A stretch of 64,000 nucleotides of DNA from Hyaloscypha bicolor E (taxonomy: Eukaryota; Ascomycota; Leotiomycetes; Helotiales; Hyaloscyphaceae). Shown here piece by piece: positions 56,624-64,000 of the stretch. The translations under genes were made by a program, and so were the position numbers. Below the pieces are notes generated by a model. It was not told where the DNA came from and made no database searches. It saw only the letters and a list, made by a program, of their open reading frames with translations. How positions within the stretch are numbered: the first letter of the stretch is position 1; the number at the start of each line of letters is the position of its first letter. The stretch lies in the NCBI RefSeq assembly GCF_002865645.1, contig NW_020194610.1, positions 124,001 to 188,000 of the forward strand, written 5' to 3'.

Positions 56624-58551
56624 ATGCGCTTCTTTCCAAGTAGAGGGACGAGGAGGCTTGGGAGTTTGAGCGTCTTCTTTGCGCTTGGATCTTTTGTATG
56701 GGGGTGAGTGTCGACTGCTACCTTGCAGCTCCTAGGCAGAAGTGATACCTTACATCCTCCTCTGCTAAAGCTACCTTGACGATTGGAATCTAATCCAAAC
56801 TCCCAGGTACAATATCGGAATCATTGCCACACTCTACGTGAACAGCGGCTGGATCAAAGCCCTGCACAAGCCCAACGCCGCGCAGAAGGGGTTGATCACT
56901 GCGATATACTACCTGGGGACATGGCTCAGCTATGTCTTCCTATCCCACCCACTCAGCGATCGTTTGGGGAGAAGATACGCTGGTATGGTGGGAGCAGTCG
57001 TGTCATGCATTGGAGGAGCTGTACAGACAGGAGCACACGGGGAAACAGCTTTTGCAATGATGATCATTGGGAGAATCATCTCGGGGTTGGGGAATGCAGT
57101 TATCTCTACCTCTGTTCCGTTATACCAAAGGTTCGTAGGCGGCACTTGCGAGCTATCGAGCGAGGCTAATGGAATTATAGTGAAATAGCTCCTGCAAGAA
57201 GAAGAGGTGGAGTTGTTGTGTTGAACCATATCGGTATGGTCAGTGGTTTGGCTGTTGCTTTCTGGTAAGAATTCTTGTCTTCGTTTTAAAGATATTCGGT
57301 TGCTAATGCTTGGACTGACTAGGGTGGGGTATGGAGTTTCACATTGGACGACCAAAACTGGTATCTTTGAAGGATGGCGTCTTTCGATTGCCATTCAGTT
57401 CATCCCCGCTTTATTCTTCGTCATCGGTTTGCCTTTCGTCCCGGATACGTAAGTTCCTCTCAACTATTTTCTCAACCTGAAAATCAGCTGAATCTTCCCA
57501 GCCCCCGCTGGCTCCTCGAGAAGAATCGCCCAGAAGACGCCCACAAAGCTCTCATCTATCTCCGCGGCGCCGAAGACAGTCCCGAGGACATCGAGCCTGA
57601 GCTCCAGGAAATCAAGGCAAATGTTGAATTCCACAACTCCATCACCGAAGCCTCATGGTTCACCCTGTTCACTGACAGCGACCTGCGTGCTCGTCTTTGG
57701 AGGGGAGCACTATTGCAATTCATGGCGCAAATGTGCGGCGCAACGGCAATCAAGTACTACCTCCCTACCGTCTTCCTCGCTCTTGGTCTGTCAAAGGATC
57801 TGAGCTTGATGGCTAGCGGCATTGAGAGTACCTTGAAGATCGGATGCACGATTATCGAGATGTTGATTATTGATAAGCTTGGACGGAAGAAGACTCTGCT
57901 ATTGGGAACGGCAATTATGTCTCTTTCGATGATTGTAAGTTTCACACAGTCCTTCAAACAACCCCATTGCAATCCTTCTCCCGAATAAGAAATGGCTCTG
58001 AGACTGACATTTTCTCCAGGTCAACGGCTCCCTTCCCTTGGCCTACCCGAACAACAAGAACCACGCTTCAGACTACACCTGCATAGTCTTCATCTTCTTC
58101 TTCTCCTTTGGCTACTCCATCGGCTTCGGGCCCAACGCATGGGTTTATGGCACAGAGGTATGTCTATTATCCAGTTCCTCAAACCAAATCACATACTAAC
58201 CTTCCACAGATCTTTCCAACCTACATCCGTGCAAAGGGCATAAACATCTGCGCCTCCGCCGGCGCCATCGGCTCCATCGTCGTCGGTCAGTTCTTCCCCG
58301 TTGGCATCCAGAACATTGGCTCCAAAACCTACTTCGTCTTCTTCTGCATCAATATTTCAGCTATGGTCATCATACTTATCTGGTATCCCGAAACCAAGGG
58401 CAAGACGCTCGAGGAAATGGACGGTCTGTTTGGCAAATTGATTGGCGGGAGTGATGTGGAGCGCGGGGATAATGGGCACAAGGGGCAGGATGAGGGGGAG
58501 GAAGGGGCCGTTGAGCAGCATGCTGTGGAAGTTGATGCTGGGAAACGATGA
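56624..58551 (+). CDS. MFS sugar transporter (lactose/hexose-transporter type)
   Basis: Seven exons: 56624-56703, 56807-57130, 57181-57264, 57323-57448, 57502-57934, 58020-58157 and 58210-58551. They join to 508 aa. Each junction is GT-AG and restores the frame. Sugar-porter signatures: YNIGIIATLY in TM1, loop 2-3 SDRLGRRYAG (77-86), ISGLGNAV and PLYQSEIAPARRRG after TM4, PDTPRWLL (203-210) before the central loop, DKLGRKKTLL after TM8, YGTEIFPTYIRAKG after TM10 and PETKGKTLEEMD (455-466) after TM12. The tail is Glu/Gly-rich. Predicted plasma-membrane proton-sugar symporter; the exact sugar cannot be told. No stop or frameshift seen. Confidence 0.93.
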
Positions 58552-59686
58552 CGAATGCAAGTGAATACGAGTAAGTGTGAGAGAGGAAGGGAAAATGGTG
58601 TTTTGGACGGTCATGAGCGGTTGCAAACATGGTATATATCCAGCAATGTTGAAGTTGCTACGAACCTTCATTCCTCTACGGTCTACCTGACGATTCTCTC
58701 ACGACGTGGAACGGACGGCCATTCATGCATACAATCGTTTAATATCATCCATCTCTATCCATAAGAGCGATCTCGATATTCCTCTCGACGCGAGACGTTA
58801 TTTCATAAATGCGCTTGATCTAGTGCGCTTCATCTACTCGAATCAATTTGTGCTCTCACTACCTTAGCGGCAGACCAGTGTCTGCACTAGTCCTCCACGC
58901 CCCCAAACGAACGTTGATTACTTGACGCGTTGTGTTGCAAAAGAACAATATATTCAATTAGGCGGTGACCACGATTTCACCGTTTTCTGTTGGAAAGAAG
59001 CATTGTGAAGCGGGGTCTCAGCCACTGGAGGAGATAATCTCCTGTCCCCAGATCAGACTCGGCACACCACCCCTAACAAAATCCAATTCACGCATGAGCT
59101 GTCTTCATCATTGTTTATGCCAAGTAGCACATCTCTTACTCCACACTTCTCTGCATCAAATAAATAGTTTAACACTGGCGTATCGATCCCCGCAAAGCCT
59201 TGGCTTCAACTCAAGCCCTGTCTGCAGATAGTCTCGTGAAGAACCTGTGGAGAGCCAATGGCGAGCCAAAGTCTCAGACGACCGATAGTGTGCCTAAACA
59301 CTTTCCTTTTCTGTGCTAATACGCGGCAACTTACACGATGGCAGTGACATCTCGAAGAATTATATCTTATCACGCCTTAGATATCCAAATTGCTTCTGGC
59401 TGTGCCCAGACTCGAGGCTCTAGGACATCTCCTCGTATATACCGCAATGCAGCAGCTTGTTCTTTTGAGCTTGCAGTAACGGCTTGCTTAGGCTGTGTTT
59501 TTCTTGAGCCGCTTCCAGACTCGGAACTTTACTCGGACAATTTCCTCTGGGCTCCCCTGAGCTGACATCCGCTTTTGGATACTTGGCAGTCTCAAGCACA
59601 ACGGCTATTAGGAGCTAAGGAGCCTCAGTCCAGACGCGGACCTTGACCAAAACATGAGGCTTCCTCTTGATGAAGGCTGTTTCGAC
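58552..59686. other. Intergenic region, no supported gene
   Basis: Balanced composition. Open frames at 58.97 and 59.34 kb lack domains or neighbours in frame. Confidence 0.4.
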
Positions 59687-60283
59687 CAGGCTTGGCAAAA
59701 ATACTTTTGGTATTAATAAGGTATTAATACTGGATGGTATTACTTAGGTATCGCAAGGATCGATACGTATCGATACCGAATCGATACTTAGCCTTAAATT
59801 ATCTCTTCCATTTATTACTTAATTTATATAATAAATTTATATATAATTTCTTTATTTTCTAGTCTTTCTATTAAAGGAATTACTTAATATTATTAATAAA
59901 AGTTAATATTATCTTAATTTTAAAATAGCTCTCGTATTCGGAAAATTTAGTATTATATTTGTATCTCTTATCAGAATGCTTATTATAAGTAAGCCTTACG
60001 AAAATCTCAAAAGCTATTCTTTGCTTAAAATAGCCGTATTAAGACAAGTTTTAGTCTAAACTATAAGATAAGTAGCTAAATAGAAAGCCTAAATTAAATA
60101 GAATATTTGCGCTACCAAAAGTTTTCTTATAAGGGAAGTGGTTCTAAAGTTAATTGCAATTAAAGGGGGGAATTGGGTTCCGGGAATCGATAGGAATCGA
60201 TACTTTATCGATAGTATTAATACCTTACGATTCTGGCACCGATACCTATCGATACCAGAAATTAGGTATTTCTGCCAAGCCTG
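59687..60283. mobile_element. hAT-like non-autonomous TIR element, 597 bp
   Basis: Ends are CAGGCTTGGCAAAAATAC (left) and, inverted, CAGGCTTGGCAGAAATAC (right). CAGG...-type ends are characteristic of hAT elements. TTTCGAC occurs just outside the left end (59680-59686) and again 4 bp outside the right end (60288-60294), an imperfect match to the expected 8-bp target duplication. Subterminal regions on both sides are dense in ATCGAT/TATCGATA motifs (59750-59790 and 60185-60260). The AT-rich centre (59800-60130) has no open frame. RIP-like composition inside, GC kept near the ends. Confidence 0.75.
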
Positions 60284-60888
60284 GAACTTTCGACAGCGTA
60301 GGATATTGGTTTGCTGCTGTTAGGGCCGCTTCGCAGTCTCTCTTTCTCTCAAGTACCGAGCTTCTTTGAAGAACAAGCACTTTCCTTCCTTCAATGACTT
60401 TCTTGCACCCTTTCAAGTCCAAGTTCGTTCATTCACCAGGCTTGCTAGCATCTTGCTGCAGTCCCACACTCGTTTTGTATACTGAGAAATCAAGCATATA
60501 CTAATCATGTCTAAAATTCTTATGAGCCTGCGGACCAAAGTCTGTGTTTTTAGGTCATTTCGTAAAAACACAAAAAAAAAAAACGAACCCCATAACTATT
60601 TTCGATGCTTTTCTTTTATATTCAGAATTAGTTATGAAGCCTTTCTAAACTTATTCTATCTTCTTTTATCGCATGCGCTTGAATTATATAAAGTTTCAAT
60701 CTATAGTTATTAAGGAACTCTGAAGTGAATCGGGCGACTTTGGTTTTACGATACCTGACAATATCGCTAAAAACACGGACTTTGCTCCGTAGGCTTGTTA
60801 CTTTATTGGCCGTTGCCCCGGCTCTGACTTGGCCTTGACGATCGATACTCGGGCCCGGGATGTGGTACGGTTTTCAGCCTCTTTCGTA

Positions 60889-61255
60889 ATGGAGCATATA
60901 CTGAATGGTGGAGCTAGCGCTGTTCGACAGGCCCCTTCTACGACATGTCTCGGATGCTACGAAGAGACGACAACGGGTCCTCGCACTCTGGCAGGTGCTG
61001 CTTTCTTCAACTATACTGCGGTGACCCCAGAGATGTGTGGAGCTCCCTCCTCAGCTTATGTCTACTATGGTATTGTGTGCGGTGGAGAATGTCAGTTTTC
61101 CCACATTCTTTTTTACCTCTCATGGCTGACGGAGGCAAATAGGCTACTGTGGCAACATCATCGCCCCAGCAGCAAATGGAGCTATCATCGCCCCCAGCCC
61201 TGCCGATTGCTCGATGCCCTGTCCCGGAAACGCTGCAGAGGAGAAAACAGAATGA
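60889..61255 (+). pseudogene. WSC-domain gene fragment, truncated at 3' end
   Basis: With a 61-bp intron (GTCAGT at about 61091 to AATAG at about 61151), the frame reads TTCLGCYEETTTGPRTLAGA, then TPEMCGAPSSAYVYYGIVCGGEC, and after the splice YCGNIIAPAANGAIIAPSPADCSMPCPGNAAE. This is a nearly complete WSC (carbohydrate-binding, cysteine-rich) domain. The expected ending with a Cys-Gly-Gly block before NRLNMY is broken: a small deletion shifts the frame to a TGA at 61253, while ENRMNMYKN continues in another frame just after. No signal peptide or good start is visible upstream (the first in-frame ATG is 60889), so it is probably a relic of a wall-sensor or secreted WSC protein. Confidence 0.7.
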
Positions 61256-62444
61256 ACATGTACAAGAACCTCAAGCAAGAAGTCGAGCTCATCCCCAAAA
61301 AAAAACACGAAGAGTCGAAGCCTGCGTAGATTGTTATAAATGTTTGATTATTCTGCAGAGGAGGGGAAAGGAGGGGATTGGACAAGGGCATACAAAACTG
61401 CGAAGAGTTTGGTGTAGGGTTTGAATTCATGTTTTGTAATATAGCAGAGCGATATATAATATTTTCTCTTTGGATTCTTGCCCGCTTCGCTGTGAATTGG
61501 GGAAGAACTGTATGGTATTCTCTCCTTTGAGCCCATCTTGCCCAATCCATTACAAGTCATCAGGCATGTATGACTCGGTAACTCAATCATTACGATCTCA
61601 TTACAATCCCAATTATCGTGAATCGCAAGCTGTCGACTTGTCTCGCTTATCCAGAACCTCCCCTTTTCTCTGGACACGTGACCGTGATGGAATTTAGGTG
61701 AAGTCCACGCCATCGGCAAGCTACCGAGATGCAGCATTCATTTATTAGTCATCTTAATGAAACTAAATCTTGTCCTAACATTGATTGGAGGAACCCTCGA
61801 GCTGCAAATTGTGAAAGTTAGCTTGGATACCTTGATGGATAGTGGGGAATTCAGGATCCAGGCGTGACACGAGAAGAAATAGTACGGACGGAAGATCATG
61901 AAAGAAAGTGCAACTCGAACCTCCAGATTCCCGTTTCTCGCTGGAAGGGAGGGTATTGGGAGGGAGCAGTGTTTACGAGCAGGAAGTTTGCCTCCTTCAA
62001 CGGAATCGAGGCGGCGATCATTCATTGTGAGCAAACGATCGTCCCACACACTAACGCGTCTTCCTTATCCTTGCATATGCGAGGGAGCGTGTTTGATACT
62101 CGGTAATTTGACAATCGTGAGTCTTTGGGGTCAGCGGGTGAATGGGATTCACAGTGTGTTTTCACACTCCACTTTCTACAGTTCTCCGTGATTTTCCTCT
62201 CGAAATTTTCAAAGTACAAGTCCGAATTTCAATCTTGAGCATTGTGTTCCCCTTTCAGTTATAGGATCTCCCATATTCAAGGTTGTTACCTAAGAGAAAT
62301 CTTCGAGTCCAACTTCACTCCAAGGAAACGAGTTCAACCGCATCGATTTGCGCCCCTCTCAACTGTGCCGAGGTGGTAGGAGACATAGTACAGAATGCAC
62401 AAATATCTCCCATCGTGGCTTTTTTGCCGCGAAAACCGGAATAA
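61256..62444. other. Intergenic region, no supported gene
   Basis: Overlapping open frames on both strands at 61.2-62.2 kb have no domain signatures. The 5' exon of the nicotianamine synthase may lie near its right end. Confidence 0.4.
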
Positions 62445-63502
62445 ACGAGTTCTGGGGCCAGCTCATCTGTGTCTCTATCACATTCAGGGGATCAAGAAGA
62501 CCTGGAAGTTGAGCGACTTGTCACACATATCATCACATTGCACACTGAACTATCTTCTCTGCCAGATCTCAGACCATGTGATGAGATCAACAAGTTATTC
62601 CAGGAACTGGTGGTCTTATGTACGCGTACCGTGGGTGAGACGGTCGCTAGTAAGGTGCGTTAGCAATTTCCAGTGCAGAATGACTAAAATGTTGATGCAG
62701 AAGCAGGTCATAAACAACCCAAGGATCATCTCAATCCTACCTGCATTGCGTCACATCTGTGCAGCCGCCGAATGCCACCTCGAGTCACACTGGGCTTCTA
62801 TCATCTCAAGTCCAGACTCCTTCGCCGAAAACGAAGACTCAGGTTTGGGTCCTTCTCCATGCTTGTTGAACGCCCAGCTGACCACGCAGTTTACGACCGG
62901 CTGGTTAAATTCCCATACTTCAATAACTACGTTGATCTCACTCGTCTTGAACTAGGAGCCATTTCCGCTGTGGACACCACTCCGATCCGCAAAATCGTTT
63001 TCATCGGATCAGGACCACTGCCAATGACCTCTCTCCAACTTACATACATCCTCTCCCCGGATATCGAAATCTTAAACATCGATCACGATCCCTTGGCAAT
63101 TTCTCAATCTTTGACATTATGTGAAAGGCTAGGGATAAAAGGAAAGGGGATGGAGTTCCTGTGTTCAGATGCGGGTGCTTGTGACTTTGACAGGCTTTGA
63201 CGTTGTGTACCTTGCCGCACTGGTAGGAAGTACCCAACATGAGAAGGAGGCATTACTTATTGATATTGTGGCGAAAATGAGAAAGGGTGCAATCTTGGTG
63301 GTGAGGAGTGCGCATGGGCTGAGAAGGGTGCTATATGCCGTTCGTTCAAACCTTTTTGTTAGCTTTGAGAGGGCATACTGACTTGGAGTAGGAGTTTGAC
63401 CCCACAACTGAGGCTGTGAAACGGTGTTTGGACGTGCAGGCTGTGGTGCATCCTTATAATCATGTGGTTAACTCGTTGATTGTGGGGAAGGTGAGGAATT
63501 AA
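62445..63502 (+). pseudogene. Nicotianamine synthase-like gene with a 1-bp frameshift
   Basis: Exons: <62445-62654, 62701-62842, 62890-63339 and 63392-63502. The junctions (GTGCGT...GCAG, GTTTGG...GCAG, GTTCGT...GTAG) keep frame. Conserved blocks: LPDLRPCDEINKLFQELVVL, ALRHICAAAECHLESHWAS, FPYFNNYVDLTRLEL, then the SAM-binding core RKIVFIGSGPLPMTSLQL with ILNIDHDPLAI, then FDVVYLAALVGSTQHEKEALL, GAILVVRSAHGLRRVLY, and the end VVHPYNHVVNSLIVGKVRN. Nicotianamine synthase joins aminocarboxypropyl groups from SAM to make metal chelators. Between CSDAGACDF and GFDVVYLAAL (about 63184-63195) the frame changes by one base, apparently an extra T in ACTTTGACA, which creates a TGA. No start codon is found in the first frame. 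Either a recent pseudogene or a sequence error. Confidence 0.75.
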
Positions 63503-64000
63503 GGGGAGGATCCCGGAAGATTACAACAGTGAAATGAAGTCGTTTCATTAACCCTGGGTTGAAAAATTCAGCTTCAAGCGCGTGACAATAAGACGAGAGA
63601 GTTCACGAGAATGGGATTATAAACGTATAAAAGGGCTGGGAGAGCAAACTTGAAGCACAAGATGAGATTTTATCAGCCATTCTTAAACAAATATAGGTGG
63701 TTAAGTCTTAAGATGAGATGTGAAAAACAGAGAAGCAGGTAAGTGAAGTCATTATCAGTGTTCATTCAGGCGATTTCTCAGACAGATGGCAACTAAATAG
63801 CAACGAACAACAATTTTGCTCGTGGAAACATGATTCTTTTCTCAAATGCAAAAGTACACCTTCAAACTCGGCTCAGATTGGTTGTCATACTTATGGCCTA
63901 GGGAAAAAGTGCCTTGCGGTCCTTGACCACTCATAGCCATAGCTAAATTCCGGAATCTCTCGACCTGTAACATCAAGTCATCTAGACCACGCATCCGCCA
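63503..64000. other. Intergenic right edge
   Basis: About 500 bp of balanced sequence with no open frame or repeat that I can support. Confidence 0.5.

Noticed and set aside
1..64000. tRNA, rRNA, CRISPR array or secondary-metabolite cluster
   Set aside because: I found no cloverleaf-like arms with B-box, no rRNA-like segment and no spaced repeat array. CRISPR is not expected in a fungus. The NRAMP, MFS and nicotianamine-synthase genes do not form a recognised biosynthetic cluster because no NRPS, PKS or tailoring enzyme is present.

Overview
The window is nuclear DNA of a filamentous ascomycete (Pezizomycotina). Genes carry short introns of about 47-135 bp with GTNNGT-type donors and CTAAC/CTGAC-like branch points. 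Typical fungal families are present: HET, NACHT/STAND, DUF3176-like, DUF2235, DUF7703-like, WSC, MFS and fungal nicotianamine synthase. A Leotiomycetes-like host is a guess; nothing here fixes the species.

Composition is two-speed. GC-balanced gene islands alternate with very AT-rich, stop-riddled blocks at about 3.2-11.0, 18.6-20.35, 28.9-29.4, 32.8-33.9, 40.7-49.1 and 59.8-60.1 kb. These blocks show unidirectional C-to-T and G-to-A decay, as expected from repeat-induced point mutation (RIP). Two complete but dead Ty3/gypsy LTR retrotransposons anchor them, both on the minus strand: 2917-10744 (298-bp LTRs, TSD TTATT) and 42143-48270 (260-bp LTRs, TSD GTTAC). Smaller non-autonomous repeats are a foldback family (copies near 2.6, 41.2-41.6 and 48.3 kb), a TIR element at 33494-34014 with a TA duplication, and a hAT-like element at 59687-60283.

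Layout of genes: DUF2235 hydrolase (left edge, partial); retroelement 1; HET-domain protein (11.6-13.7 kb); glycosylated membrane protein (16.7-18.4 kb); membrane-protein pseudogene (20.9-21.5 kb); a divergent pair made of a 1383-aa NACHT/STAND protein (22.1-26.4 kb, minus) and a 650-aa AAA+ ATPase (26.9-28.9 kb, plus); a kinase pseudogene, a GDP-mannose-transporter relic and a 7TM pseudogene (29.8-37.9 kb); two small cysteine-containing secreted proteins (35.3 and 39.9 kb); retroelement 2; then a transporter island with an NRAMP metal transporter (50.4 kb), an MFS exporter (53.3 kb, minus) and an MFS sugar transporter (56.6 kb); a truncated WSC-domain gene (60.9 kb); and a frameshifted nicotianamine synthase (62.4-63.5 kb).

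The left two thirds look like an accessory compartment: self/non-self-type genes (HET, NACHT, AAA), effector-like secreted proteins and decaying gene copies next to RIP-mutated repeats. The right third holds metal- and solute-handling genes (NRAMP, MFS, and a nicotianamine synthase relic). The best candidate for an undescribed functional unit is the divergent NACHT-AAA+ pair. The best structural signals are the RIP polarity across the two LTRs of retroelement 1 and the foldback family caught in three decay states.
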